A stretch of 64,000 nt of DNA from Brevinema_A sp051647535 (GTDB taxonomy: Bacteria > Spirochaetota > Brevinematia > Brevinematales > Brevinemataceae): positions 310,001 through 374,000 of the forward strand of contig JBOFEA010000004.1 in NCBI GenBank assembly GCA_051647535.1, read 5' to 3'. Positions 1 through 8,815 of this stretch are shown here, piece after piece. The notes beneath the pieces are model-generated. The model worked only from the letters and a program-made list of their open reading frames with translations. It did not search any database and had not been told where the DNA came from. How positions within the stretch are numbered: position 1 is the first letter of the stretch; every line of letters starts with the position of its first letter. The position numbers were made by a program, and so were the translations under genes.

Positions 1-1
1 A

Positions 2-373
2 TATAAATTTGCTGTATGTGCACACTTGTTCCAGCGATTGGCTGATGAATATGTTCAATATGGAAATTTATTCTTTAAAGAAAATATCTATTTTTATAAT
101 AATGAATTTTATCAGGAATATCTTGATGGGTATGATATTTCGGAATTTTATTATAATGCTGCGTTGATTTATCGAAGAAAAGCTTTGGAACAAGCTAAAC
201 TGGCTGCAAAAATATCTGGAGAACTCAATCCCAATAAAGACCAAATTCTAATTGATTTTGATCAAAAAATATATCTGCTGATTGACGATCCTTTTGATTT
301 TGAAGCCGTTTATGCCGGATTACTCAAAAAAATAGAAAATAATCGAAATAAAATCCGTTCTCTTCAACAATAA
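2..373 (+). CDS. C-terminal part of a conserved hypothetical protein (truncated by window edge)
   Basis: An open frame runs in from the left edge: in-frame sense codons precede the first possible start (TTG at 26), so the gene begins outside the window and only its last 123 codons are seen. The visible part is rich in Tyr, Phe and Leu and predicted alpha-helical, with motifs such as RLADEYVQYGNLFF and ISEFYYNAALIYRRKAL that look like TPR-like helical pairs. It has no catalytic motif that I recognise. Its TAA stop (371-373) abuts the stop of the convergent prfA gene with no base between them. Function unknown; I infer only a helical repeat-like, probably cytoplasmic protein. Confidence 0.7.
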   Translation, partial: YKFAVCAHLFQRLADEYVQYGNLFFKENIYFYNNEFYQEYLDGYDISEFYYNAALIYRRKALEQAKLAAKISGELNPNKDQILIDFDQKIYLLIDDPFDFEAVYAGLLKKIENNRNKIRSLQQ

Positions 374-1432
374 TTACGATATTGATTCCAATAATAACAA
401 TTCTTCACTTTGTTTGAGATTATCAAGCAGTTCGTCTAATTCTCCTTCTAAGATTGCATCCAGTTTGTGTAAAGTCAGTTTAATTCTATGATCGGTAACT
501 CTATTTTCTTGGAAATTGTATGTTCGGATTTTTTCTGAACGGTCTCCCGATCCTATTTGGGATTTTCGTTTTTCGGATTCTTGTTGCTGGCGTTTTTGCT
601 GTTCCATATCGTACAAACGAGACTGCAGAACCATCATTGCTGATGCTCTGTTTTGAATTTGTGATCTTCCGTCTTGACAAGTCACTACCAAACCTGTAGG
701 AATATGCGTAATCCGTACTGCTGATTCGGTTTTGTTGACGTGCTGTCCACCTGCTCCACTCGCTCGATAAACATCTATTTTCAAATCTTTTTCGTCAATC
801 GTTACTTCTGTTTCTGTTGTTTCCGGAAGAACAGCAACTGATGCGGTCGATGTATGTACTCTTCCTCCCGATTCTGTAACCGGAACTCTTTGTACTCTAT
901 GCACACCGCTTTCCAATTTTAATGCACCGTAAACCCCTTTTCCGCTCACCTTAAAGATTATTTCTTTGTATCCGCCTGCACCTGCTTCGTTAGATGATAA
1001 AACTTCGATTTTCCAGTGTCTTTTTTCTGCATATCGCTGGTACATTCTGAACAAATCTCCTGCAAATAACGCTGCTTCATCTCCACCGGCACCACCTCTA
1101 ATCTCTACCAATGCACTTTTGTCTTTCATTGGATCCTGCGGCAACATCAATAGTAATGTTTCTTGATTTAATCTCTCTAACTGCTCTCTCAGTTCCGGAA
1201 GTTCTTCTTTTGCTAATGTTTTTAACTCTGCATCTGACGAATCAAGCCAGTCTTCGTATTCTTTAACTGATAGGGCTGTTTTTTCATACTCATCATGTTT
1301 TGATAAAAATTCATCATATGATGCTCTTTCTTTTGCTACTTTTCCATATTCTTTATCTGAAGGATTTATATTTTTTAGTTTTTCATCCAGCTCTTTAATG
1401 AGTTTTAACTTTTCTCCTGCTTTAGGGTGCAT
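374..1432 (-). CDS. prfA: Peptide chain release factor 1
   Basis: This class I release factor recognises UAA and UAG in the ribosomal A site and triggers hydrolysis of peptidyl-tRNA. At 352 residues it is normal length for RF1. The catalytic GGQ sits at residues 228-230 in a GAGGQHVNKTESAVR context. The codon-recognition tripeptide is PVT (184-186), the P-x-T type of RF1 rather than SPF of RF2, followed by GRVHTSTASVAVLPE, which also marks RF1. An AAGGA ribosome binding site lies about 8 bases before the ATG. The usual partner prmC is not adjacent. It stands as a single gene convergent with the truncated gene to its left. Confidence 0.97.
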   Translation of the reverse strand: MHPKAGEKLKLIKELDEKLKNINPSDKEYGKVAKERASYDEFLSKHDEYEKTALSVKEYEDWLDSSDAELKTLAKEELPELREQLERLNQETLLLMLPQDPMKDKSALVEIRGGAGGDEAALFAGDLFRMYQRYAEKRHWKIEVLSSNEAGAGGYKEIIFKVSGKGVYGALKLESGVHRVQRVPVTESGGRVHTSTASVAVLPETTETEVTIDEKDLKIDVYRASGAGGQHVNKTESAVRITHIPTGLVVTCQDGRSQIQNRASAMMVLQSRLYDMEQQKRQQQESEKRKSQIGSGDRSEKIRTYNFQENRVTDHRIKLTLHKLDAILEGELDELLDNLKQSEELLLLESIS

Positions 1433-1583
1433 AATTTTTCCTTAATTACCGGTTTTTTCTTTACAGAAGTTTATTATACTATAGTTGTCTTTTTTTTTCA
1501 ATACCATTAACCTTACAAACTTGATACCTTTGCCTTAATATATTTAATTTATTTTTCTGATTTGGATTTTTAAATCTCTTTGT

Positions 1584-1600
1584 CTATATTATTAATATAG
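1584..1600. promoter_or_regulatory. Perfect palindrome upstream of the small membrane protein gene
   Basis: A 17-base palindrome with 8-base arms (CTATATTA-T-TAATATAG) lies 24 bases before the ATG of the 160-residue membrane protein gene. It could be an operator, but it is made only of A/T with terminal C/G, so it may also occur by chance in such AT-rich DNA. Confidence 0.25.
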
Positions 1601-1623
1601 AATATTTATTTAAGGAGAAATAT

Positions 1624-2106
1624 ATGACTCGTTTCGAACAAATTTTTTGGAGCAGAGCTGCTAATATTCATTCCGGATGGGCAAGAGTTGGTGCGGTTAT
1701 TTTGTATCCTTTTGCTTTTTATACAAGAGATTGGTTTATTATTGCTGTTTCTACGCTAATTTTGTTTATTCTTCCTTTTTGTTTTGGGAAGGCAACTTCT
1801 AGTATGAAACACGATTTTATTTATCAATCAGTACGCGGATATTTTTTGATTCGTAAAAATGTTGCATCTTATCAATCTAATATGTGGAATTCATTAATGA
1901 CAAAAAAATCTTTTCGTTATGTTTTGTTTACTATTTATTTTATGCTTTTTGTTGCTTCTATTGTATTATTATGGCTGCATTATTTTTGGATTGGTATTTT
2001 AATGTATGCTATGTTGGGATTTTTTAAATGGTTGTTGGCTGTTGAATGTGTTCTTGTATCCAAACATAACCCTGAAAATGAATTATGGGATTCTATGATA
2101 TCTTAG
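1624..2106 (+). CDS. Small membrane protein, DUF6653-like
   Basis: A 160-residue protein with about four hydrophobic segments (roughly residues 20-38, 38-54, 98-118 and 118-138). The N-terminal pattern IFWSRAANIHSGWARVG followed by a hydrophobic pair resembles DUF6653 proteins, which begin with a W-A-R-x-AN-P-x-S-x-W-T-R type motif; this assignment is from memory and moderate. Preceded by a good AAGGAG site 6 bases from the ATG. It is a single gene between divergent prfA and gap, which has its own promoter. Role unknown; expected in the inner membrane. Confidence 0.7.
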   Translation: MTRFEQIFWSRAANIHSGWARVGAVILYPFAFYTRDWFIIAVSTLILFILPFCFGKATSSMKHDFIYQSVRGYFLIRKNVASYQSNMWNSLMTKKSFRYVLFTIYFMLFVASIVLLWLHYFWIGILMYAMLGFFKWLLAVECVLVSKHNPENELWDSMIS

Positions 2107-2154
2107 TTATAAAAAATAAACAGTAAAAAAAAATATTGATAAATGTTTCATTTA

Positions 2155-2182
2155 TTGCGATTTTTCCGGCATGTGTTATAAT
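2155..2182 (+). promoter_or_regulatory. Sigma-70 promoter of gap
   Basis: TTGCGA (2155-2160), a 16-base spacer and a consensus TATAAT (2177-2182) lie upstream of gap, about 67 bases before its start codon. No promoter of similar quality is nearer. Confidence 0.7.
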
Positions 2183-2249
2183 TTATTTATTATTTCTTGA
2201 AATAATTGTTAAATCAAATTCATCTTAAATATATATTAGGAGGCCTTTC

Positions 2250-3275
2250 ATGGCAAAAATCGCAATAAATGGTTTTGGACGTATTGGACGCTGTACTCTA
2301 CGTGCTTATTTAGCAAACTATTCCAGTCAATATGAAATAGTTGCAATCAATGATCTTACTGATCCACAAATGCTTGTACATCTTTTCAAATATGATTCTA
2401 CTTATGGACCATATAAAGGCGATGTAAAGTTAGAAGGTGATTATTTAGTGGTTGCCGGTAAAAAAATCAAATTGATTGCTGAAAAAGATCCTAAATCTTT
2501 ACCTTGGAAAGAAATGGGTGTAGATATTGTTATTGAATCTACAGGTATTTTCACAAAACGCGAACATATGCAAATGCATATTGAAGCAGGTGCTAAAAAA
2601 GTTCTTCTTTCTGCTCCTGCAGCATCAGCTGATGATGTAGATTTGACAACTGTAATTGGTGTAAACCACGAAAAAATCACTAAAGAAATGCAGTTTATTT
2701 CAAATGCATCTTGTACAACCAACTCTATGGCTGGTGTGACAAAAGCTATTAATGATGCTTTGGGAATTATTTCCGGATTTATGACAACAATCCACTCTTA
2801 TACAATGGATCAAAATCTTTTAGATAGTCCTCACAGAAAAGGCGACCAATACAGAGCTAGAGCTGCTGCAGAAAATATTGTTCCTTCATCAACTGGTGCT
2901 GCTAAAGCTATCGGTCTTGTTATTCCTGAATTAAAAGGAAAATTAGATGGTGGTGCGCTTCGTATTCCTACTCCTGTTGGTTCTATTACCGATTTAACTT
3001 TCGAAGTGTCTAAAGCTACTTCTGTTAAAGAAGTTAATGAAATTATTAAAAAAGCTTCCGAATCTTACTTGAAAGGTACTGTAGAATATTCTGAAGAAGC
3101 ATTGGTTCTTAAGGATATTGTAGGTAATCCTCATTCCTCAATCTTCCATGCTGATTTGACTAAAGTCGGTGGATCTGAAGGCAAAACTGTTAAAGTGTTT
3201 GCATGGTACGATAACGAGTGGGGCTTCTCTAATCGTTTGGCTCATCTTTGTAAAATCGTTGCTGACAAACTTTAA
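2250..3275 (+). CDS. gap: Glyceraldehyde-3-phosphate dehydrogenase, type I
   Basis: Converts glyceraldehyde 3-phosphate, phosphate and NAD+ to 1,3-bisphosphoglycerate in glycolysis. 341 residues. The Rossmann motif INGFGRIGR is at residues 7-15. The catalytic cysteine is C155 in SNASCTTNS, and the partner histidine is H182 in TTIHSYT. The C-terminal WYDNEWGFSNRL is intact. AGGAGG (2238-2243) precedes the ATG by 6 bases, which marks strong expression. It opens a glycolytic cluster with pgk and tpiA, but its own promoter and terminator show that it can be transcribed alone. Confidence 0.98.
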   Translation: MAKIAINGFGRIGRCTLRAYLANYSSQYEIVAINDLTDPQMLVHLFKYDSTYGPYKGDVKLEGDYLVVAGKKIKLIAEKDPKSLPWKEMGVDIVIESTGIFTKREHMQMHIEAGAKKVLLSAPAASADDVDLTTVIGVNHEKITKEMQFISNASCTTNSMAGVTKAINDALGIISGFMTTIHSYTMDQNLLDSPHRKGDQYRARAAAENIVPSSTGAAKAIGLVIPELKGKLDGGALRIPTPVGSITDLTFEVSKATSVKEVNEIIKKASESYLKGTVEYSEEALVLKDIVGNPHSSIFHADLTKVGGSEGKTVKVFAWYDNEWGFSNRLAHLCKIVADKL

Positions 3276-3296
3276 AATTTTTCTTTTGTTAAATAA

Positions 3297-3325
3297 AACG
3301 GCTCTCTTAAAGAGGGTCGTTTTTA
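3297..3325 (+). terminator. Intrinsic terminator after gap
   Basis: ACGGCTCTC (3298-3306) pairs with GAGGGTCGT (3312-3320), allowing G-U pairs, with a five-base loop and a following T run. It ends the gap transcript. Confidence 0.85.
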
Positions 3326-3500
3326 AAATTTTGTTTATCTAATAAATTTATTTATAAATTAACTTTCGAACGTAATATGTTTTATTTTTATTTGTTCATT
3401 TAAACTTTTATTTCGAAAAATGAACTCGATTCTCAATGAGAACAATCGGTATTAATGAGTTGTGTATGTTTTTGTTTGGAGAAATTAATGAGAGGATATT

Positions 3501-3911
3501 ATGCGTAAAGATGTTGATATGCGTATGGAGTTTTTCATTAAGGCCATGCTTGTTAAAGAAGGATTCTGTGTTTTTACTCCCTTGGTTGAAGATCAAGGAT
3601 GTGATTTGATTATCAAAAATGTTCTTGATAATGGAATCTGCCAATTTATACAAATTAGAATATTATCTCGAGTTGAAGAATATAATATTATTATTGATGA
3701 ACCTGCAGTTGAAGAGAACAATCATTTCTACTACTATATTTTGCATTCTGTCGGTATAAACAAATGTTGGCTTCTTCGTGCTGATGAATTAATCAAGCTT
3801 CGATCTCAAGGTCTTGACGATAGAGATACCGGTCCTTATTTGGTCAAACATTTTCAACGACTTACTATGCCGGATTTAACGTTAGAGCAGTTTAAAAACA
3901 GATCGGTATAA
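3501..3911 (+). CDS. Small protein with a PD-(D/E)XK-nuclease-like layout
   Basis: 136 residues, no signal peptide. The order of conserved elements recalls the PD-(D/E)XK fold: a helix with E10, then GFCVFTPLVEDQGCDLI with D35 at the usual catalytic Asp position, then a strand ending Q51-I-R53 where active enzymes have Q/E-x-K. The catalytic lysine is thus arginine, so it may be inactive. The start ATG follows an AGAGGATA site. It sits between gap and pgk with its own leader. This is fold inference from a motif by eye; there is no proof of nuclease activity. Confidence 0.6.
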   Translation: MRKDVDMRMEFFIKAMLVKEGFCVFTPLVEDQGCDLIIKNVLDNGICQFIQIRILSRVEEYNIIIDEPAVEENNHFYYYILHSVGINKCWLLRADELIKLRSQGLDDRDTGPYLVKHFQRLTMPDLTLEQFKNRSV

Positions 3912-4030
3912 TAGAATTAACGGATAGTTATGTTAACAGATATTTCTTAACGGTAAATATTATTCAAACGTTATGACAAATAGTACAGATTTTTTAATTG
4001 ATTATTTTATTACAAATTTAGGAGGTTTTC

Positions 4031-5302
4031 ATGTCTGTTGCTAAAAAAACAATAAAAGATATGGATTTGAACGGAAAATCAGTAATTATGCGTGTTGATT
4101 TCAATGTTCCTATGGAAGGAAATGCTGATTCCAGAAAAATTACTGACGATACCCGAATTCGTGCTGCACTTCCTACTATTCAATATGCATTGAATAATGG
4201 GGTAAAAAAGCTTGTATTGATGAGCCATCTGGGTGATCCTAAAAAAGAACAAAAAAAAGCTGAAGAAAAAGAAGGCTTTAATAAAGAAAAGTTTGATTTG
4301 GAAATCAAACAAAAACTTTCTCTTAAACCTGTTGCTGTACATCTTTCGGAACTTTTGGGCAAACCTGTTCGATTTGTTCCTGCTACGGTAGGAGTAGATG
4401 TTGAAAAACAAATTGCAGAGTTAGGAAACGGCGAAATATTAATGCTTGAGAATACACGTTTCAACAAAGCTGAAACTTCTAAAGATGCTTCAGAACGTGC
4501 GGGCATGGGTAAAGAGCTGGCTAAAGGAATGGATCTTTATATTAATGATGCATTTGGAACAGCACATAGAGCTCACGCATCAACAGAAGCTGTGGCACAA
4601 TTTCTTCCAGCTGCTGCGGGATTGTTAATGGAGAAAGAATTAACATTTTTACAAGACAAAGTATTGAATAAACCTGAACATCCTTTTGTTGCCATTATTG
4701 GTGGAGCTAAAGTTTCTTCTAAAATTGCGGTTATTGAAAATCTACTTTCAAAAACAGATGCTATTATTATTGGTGGTGGAATGGCGTATACTTTCTTCAA
4801 AGCGATGGGTTATTCTGTAGGATCTTCTCTTGTTGAGGATGATCAAATTGATGTTGCTAAAAAAATTATGGTTGCTGCGAAAGAAAAAAATACAAAATTT
4901 GTTTTGCCTATTGATGTTGTTGTTGCTGATAAATTTAGTGCTGATGCCAATTCTAAAGTTGTTAATGCGGATCAAATCCCTGATGGTTGGATGGGATTGG
5001 ATGCCGGTCCTAGCTCTATTGAAGAAATTAAAGCTATTTTGCTGACTGCTAAGACAGTATTTTGGAACGGACCATTAGGAGTGTTTGAGATTGATCAGTT
5101 TGCTAAAGGAACCAATGCTGTAGCTGAGATTCTTGCTGATCTTGATGCAGTAACGATTATTGGAGGAGGAGATTCTGTTGCTGCTGTAAATAAGGCTGGA
5201 CTTGCCGATAAAATGACGCATATTTCTACCGGTGGAGGTGCTTCTATGGAATTGATAGAAGGGAAAGAAATGCCTGGTATTGCAGCTCTCAACGATAAAT
5301 AA
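4031..5302 (+). CDS. pgk: Phosphoglycerate kinase
   Basis: Transfers the acyl phosphate of 1,3-bisphosphoglycerate to ADP. 423 residues, a little above the usual 390-415 because of a lysine/glutamate-rich insert near residues 70-95 (KKEQKKAEEKEGFNKEKF). Signature elements are VIMRVDFNVPM near the N terminus, MLENTRFNKAE, NDAFGTAHRAHAST, the hinge IIGGAKVSSK, the nucleotide loop near FWNGPLGVFE, and the C-terminal IIGGGDSVAAV and HISTGGGASMELIEG. AGGAGG lies 6 bases before ATG. Followed by tpiA after 107 bases, with no terminator visible between, so cotranscription is likely. Confidence 0.98.
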   Translation: MSVAKKTIKDMDLNGKSVIMRVDFNVPMEGNADSRKITDDTRIRAALPTIQYALNNGVKKLVLMSHLGDPKKEQKKAEEKEGFNKEKFDLEIKQKLSLKPVAVHLSELLGKPVRFVPATVGVDVEKQIAELGNGEILMLENTRFNKAETSKDASERAGMGKELAKGMDLYINDAFGTAHRAHASTEAVAQFLPAAAGLLMEKELTFLQDKVLNKPEHPFVAIIGGAKVSSKIAVIENLLSKTDAIIIGGGMAYTFFKAMGYSVGSSLVEDDQIDVAKKIMVAAKEKNTKFVLPIDVVVADKFSADANSKVVNADQIPDGWMGLDAGPSSIEEIKAILLTAKTVFWNGPLGVFEIDQFAKGTNAVAEILADLDAVTIIGGGDSVAAVNKAGLADKMTHISTGGGASMELIEGKEMPGIAALNDK

Positions 5303-5409
5303 ATATAATTAATTAATACGGTAAGTTGCTTTTATAGCTGTGTTTTTAGAATTTACATAGGATGTTGATTCAATATTTATGTGTAATTTAAATTTAAGGA
5401 GTTCTTTTT

Positions 5410-6189
5410 ATGAAAGTATTAATAGCTGGAAACTGGAAGATGCATAAAACTATTTCTGAAGGTGTAAAATTTGTTAATGAAATGAAATCAATGCTTGATC
5501 ATAAACCTAATAGAGGTGTTTTATTATGTGTTCCTTTTACAATGTTGCATGCTGTATCTGAAGCTGCTAAGGGATCTGTTATTATGATTGGTGCAGAAAA
5601 TTTCTTTTATGAGGAAAAAGGTGCTTTTACCGGAGAAATTTCTCCTGAAATGATTAAAGATGCCGGTGCTCAAGCTGTTTTGATTGGTCACTCAGAGCGT
5701 AGAGAATTATTTGGAGAAACCAATGATTCTGTTAATAAAAAAATTAAAGCTGCGTTGAAGCATCAAATTATGCCTGTATTGTGTGTTGGAGAAACGTTAG
5801 AAGAACGCGAACTTTCCAAATTGGAAGAAGTGTTAACTACACAATTGAAGACAGCATTTAAAGACATATCTGAGCAAGATGCTGAAAAAGTTATTATTGC
5901 TTATGAACCTATTTGGGCTATTGGTACAGGAAAAACAGCTTCTCCTCAAGATGCGGATCAAGCTCATTTAACAGTTAGAACGATTCTTGCTTCTTTATAT
6001 AATAAAACAATTGCTGATAATATGTTTATACTCTATGGAGGATCTGTAAAAGCTGATAATATTGATGAACTGATAGCAACAGATAATATCAATGGTGCGT
6101 TGGTTGGTGGTGCTTCTTTGGAAGTTGAAAGCTTTGCTCGAATTGCTAATTTTAAATGTTCCGGTAATTGTGGTCGTCCCAAAAGTTAA
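5410..6189 (+). CDS. tpiA: Triosephosphate isomerase
   Basis: Interconverts dihydroxyacetone phosphate and glyceraldehyde 3-phosphate. 259 residues, normal for the family. The active-site residues are all present: N8 and K10 in GNWKMH, H94 in IGHSERRELFGE, and E166 in AYEPIWAIGTGKTA (loop 6). The phosphate-binding LYGGSVKADN and GALVGGASLE are intact. AAGGAG precedes the ATG. It ends at a strong bidirectional terminator shared with pnp. Confidence 0.98.
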   Translation: MKVLIAGNWKMHKTISEGVKFVNEMKSMLDHKPNRGVLLCVPFTMLHAVSEAAKGSVIMIGAENFFYEEKGAFTGEISPEMIKDAGAQAVLIGHSERRELFGETNDSVNKKIKAALKHQIMPVLCVGETLEERELSKLEEVLTTQLKTAFKDISEQDAEKVIIAYEPIWAIGTGKTASPQDADQAHLTVRTILASLYNKTIADNMFILYGGSVKADNIDELIATDNINGALVGGASLEVESFARIANFKCSGNCGRPKS

Positions 6190-6209
6190 TTTTTCTTTCC
6201 TAATTTAAT

Positions 6210-6243
6210 AAAAAAAAACCTCGTTTTTAAACGAGGTTTTTTT
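6210..6243. terminator. Bidirectional terminator between tpiA and pnp
   Basis: An A run, the stem AACCTCGTTT/AAACGAGGTT (6217-6226 with 6229-6238) and a T run give a symmetric hairpin that can stop both converging transcripts. The pnp stop codon begins at once after it. Confidence 0.92.
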
Positions 6244-8577
6244 TTAGAAGCCTGCATCCGGTGAATGGCCTATATTTGATGAATTTTCAGATTTATTTTC
6301 AGATTTATTTTCATGTTTGATTTCAGGCTTGGTTTCAGGTTTATTTTCATGTTTGATTTCAGGTTTACGTTCTGTTGATTCTGTACGTGAATCTGAACGA
6401 GGTTTGTTATAAGGTTTATCAAACGGTTTTTGGAAATCTTTTTTAAATTCTTTTTTATGTTTAAAATTATTTCTGTCTCTTTGTGGTGGTTCGGCATTTT
6501 TGTTAATTTGATATACATTGACTCTTTTTTTCTCATCAATGTTTTGGAAAAATACAGAAATCTTATCCCCAATTTTTAAATCATTTTTATTGTCTTTCAT
6601 TTTTGAAGTGTGAAGAAGAGCCTGACTTCCAGGAAGAACTTCAACAAATACACCAAAAGCTTCAATACGGGTTATTATTCCTTGAATTTCTTCATCTTCT
6701 TTGAAACCTTCAACAATTTGACGAATAACTTTGATTGTTTCTTCAATATTTTTACTATTTTTACCGGATATAACAACACTTCCGGAATCTTCAATATTGA
6801 TTTCCGTATTGAAGTCTGTCATAATTTTCTTGATAATTCTTCCGCCGGAACCGATAACATTACCGATGAATTCAGGATCAATAGTAATTTTTTGAAGCTT
6901 TGGAGCACTGTGTGATACAGATGGGCGGTGAGATTTAATTGCTTCATTCATGATACCAAGAATATGCATACGACCTTCTTTAGCTTGAGATAATGCAATT
7001 TTCATAATATCTTCCGGTAATCCTGCTGTTTTTAAATCCATTTGGATAGCAGTGATTCCATTTTCCGTACCGGCAACTTTGAAATCCATATCTCCGTGAT
7101 GATCTTCTAATCCTTGAATATCAGATAATACAGTATAATCATTGGTTTCTTTATCCCAAACCAATCCCATCGCAATTCCTGCTACAGGCGCTTTAAGAGG
7201 AACACCAGCTGCCATCATTGATAACGATCCGGAACAAACAGATGCCATAGATGATGATCCATTGGATTCTGTTATTTCAGAAACAAAACGTATAGTATAT
7301 GGGAATTTTTCATATTCCGGAATAACAGGAACAAGAGCACGTTCAGCCAAATATCCATGTCCGATTTCGCGTCTTGACAATCCTCCAAGTTTTTTTACTT
7401 CTCCAACTGAAAAAGGAGGGAAATTATAATGAAGGAAAAATCTTTTTGTATAAGGAACTTTACTCTCTACAGAATCAATAAGCATTTCATCTCTAGGCAT
7501 ACCCAATGTTGTTACTCCAAGACTTTGTGTTTGTCCTCTGGTAAATAATGCAGATCCGTGTTGACCGGAAAATAAATCCAAATCAATATTGATTGGACGA
7601 ATATCGGTTAATTTTCTGCCGTCTGTTCGCATTTTTTCAACCAAAATTTGATGTCTGATTGTTTCTACTTCAAGTTCTTCTAAGTATTTTAAAAATTCTT
7701 TATACCCTTCATGCTCTGATGTAATTCCGAATTTTTCACACGTTTCTGCAGATACTGCTTTAATATTTGCTGATCTTCGATGTTTATCATTGTCGTTTGA
7801 TACGGATTTGATTTTGTCGTATGCAAAGGTTCGGATTTCTTTCTTTTCTTCTTCGCTGAAGAATGATTCTTTAGACACTAATTCAATTTTTTCAGGATTG
7901 ACTAATGCGGTAAATTCTTTAATCATTTTAATTTGTTCAAGAATAGCTTGTTGTGCTATGCGAAGAGCTTCCAAAACGATTTCTTCTGAAACTTCTTCTG
8001 CGGAACCTTCAACCATACAAACACCTTCTTGTGTTCCACCGACTAAAAGATCCAGTTTTGATTTTTCGATATCTTGGAGTTGAGGATTGATTTTGAATCC
8101 AAAATCAGGATGCCAAATAATTTTGACTCCTCCAGCTAATTCAGTAAGCGGTATTGGTGAAATAGAAAGGGCTGCTACAGCTCCAATAATTCCCATAAAT
8201 TCAGTTGTATAAGTTAAATCCGAATCTAAAAGTGTCACAATAATTTGTACTTCGTTTTTAAACTTTTTCGAAAATAAAGGGCGGATAGGTCTATCGATTT
8301 GTCTTGCCATCAGGGTTGCATTGTCGGAAGGTTTTGCTTCTCTTCGGAAAAATCCTCCTGGGATTCGTCCTACAGAATAAAACTTTTCTTGAAAGTGGAC
8401 TGTTAACGGAAAAAAATCTTCTTCAGAAGAATTTTGCGACATACAAGCTGTAACCAACATCGCATTTCCTGCATAACGCACTAATACTGATCCTGATGCT
8501 TGACGGGCGATTTTGCCTGTTTCCAATGAAATTTCATGTTCGCCTATTTTTTTTGAAATAGTTTTAATATTGAACAT
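6244..8577 (-). CDS. pnp: Polyribonucleotide nucleotidyltransferase (PNPase)
   Basis: 3'-to-5' phosphorolytic exoribonuclease of the RNA degradosome. 777 residues: first RNase PH domain (about 1-235), alpha-helical linker, second RNase PH domain (about 320-550) with catalytic GDMDFKVAGTENGITAIQMD, KH domain (about 557-620, GSGGRIIKKI), and S1 domain (about 622-690, GIITRIEAFGVFVEVLPG). A C-terminal tail of about 80 residues is low complexity, rich in Lys, Glu, Asn and Pro, with repeated KPE(I/T)K and HENK units; tails of this type often serve protein or RNA binding, which is inference here. AAGGAACC precedes ATG. It follows rpsO, the classic arrangement, but a terminator lies between. Confidence 0.98.
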   Translation of the reverse strand: MFNIKTISKKIGEHEISLETGKIARQASGSVLVRYAGNAMLVTACMSQNSSEEDFFPLTVHFQEKFYSVGRIPGGFFRREAKPSDNATLMARQIDRPIRPLFSKKFKNEVQIIVTLLDSDLTYTTEFMGIIGAVAALSISPIPLTELAGGVKIIWHPDFGFKINPQLQDIEKSKLDLLVGGTQEGVCMVEGSAEEVSEEIVLEALRIAQQAILEQIKMIKEFTALVNPEKIELVSKESFFSEEEKKEIRTFAYDKIKSVSNDNDKHRRSANIKAVSAETCEKFGITSEHEGYKEFLKYLEELEVETIRHQILVEKMRTDGRKLTDIRPINIDLDLFSGQHGSALFTRGQTQSLGVTTLGMPRDEMLIDSVESKVPYTKRFFLHYNFPPFSVGEVKKLGGLSRREIGHGYLAERALVPVIPEYEKFPYTIRFVSEITESNGSSSMASVCSGSLSMMAAGVPLKAPVAGIAMGLVWDKETNDYTVLSDIQGLEDHHGDMDFKVAGTENGITAIQMDLKTAGLPEDIMKIALSQAKEGRMHILGIMNEAIKSHRPSVSHSAPKLQKITIDPEFIGNVIGSGGRIIKKIMTDFNTEINIEDSGSVVISGKNSKNIEETIKVIRQIVEGFKEDEEIQGIITRIEAFGVFVEVLPGSQALLHTSKMKDNKNDLKIGDKISVFFQNIDEKKRVNVYQINKNAEPPQRDRNNFKHKKEFKKDFQKPFDKPYNKPRSDSRTESTERKPEIKHENKPETKPEIKHENKSENKSENSSNIGHSPDAGF

Positions 8578-8648
8578 ACATAGGTTCCTTAAATAATGAT
8601 TTCTTTACTGTCTAATAATTTAATCTATATATGAACTCTTAGATATAG

Positions 8649-8690
8649 CTGATTGATATTTTACTAACAATCAATAATAATATTAATCAG
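8649..8690 (-). promoter_or_regulatory. Hairpin in the pnp leader
   Basis: CTGATTGATATT (8649-8660) pairs with AATATTAATCAG (8679-8690), 12 base pairs with one G-U or mismatch, around an 18-base loop. It lies in the untranslated stretch between rpsO and pnp. In Escherichia coli a leader hairpin at this place is cut by RNase III and lets PNPase control its own synthesis; a like role here is inference. Confidence 0.4.
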
Positions 8691-8697
8691 ATATTCT

Positions 8698-8743
8698 AAT
8701 TGCTTTATATATTATCAGTAAATTGCTTTATGTATTATCAGTA
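8698..8743. repeat. 23-base tandem duplication in the rpsO-pnp spacer
   Basis: Two adjacent copies (8698-8720 and 8721-8743) differ at one base; each starts AATTGCTTTAT and ends ATTATCAGTA. It lies just upstream, in the pnp direction, of the leader hairpin. Confidence 0.9.
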
Positions 8744-8762
8744 AAGATATAAATTCTGATAT

Positions 8763-8805
8763 TGTAAAAAAGAAACAGCCAAAGTATCCATTAGGATACT
8801 TGGCT
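8763..8805 (-). terminator. Intrinsic terminator after rpsO
   Basis: AGCCAAAGTATCC (8777-8789) pairs with GGATACTTGGCT (8794-8805) with one bulged base, and the minus-strand transcript then reads CTTTTTT. It ends the coaD-to-rpsO operon before pnp. Confidence 0.85.
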
Positions 8806-8815
8806 TGATTGATTT

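Noticed and set aside
4079..4506. Long antisense frames inside pgk
   Set aside because: They are shadows of the coding frame of pgk, which has all family motifs.
8698..8743. CRISPR-like repeats
   Set aside because: Only two directly adjacent copies without spacers; no cas gene in the window.
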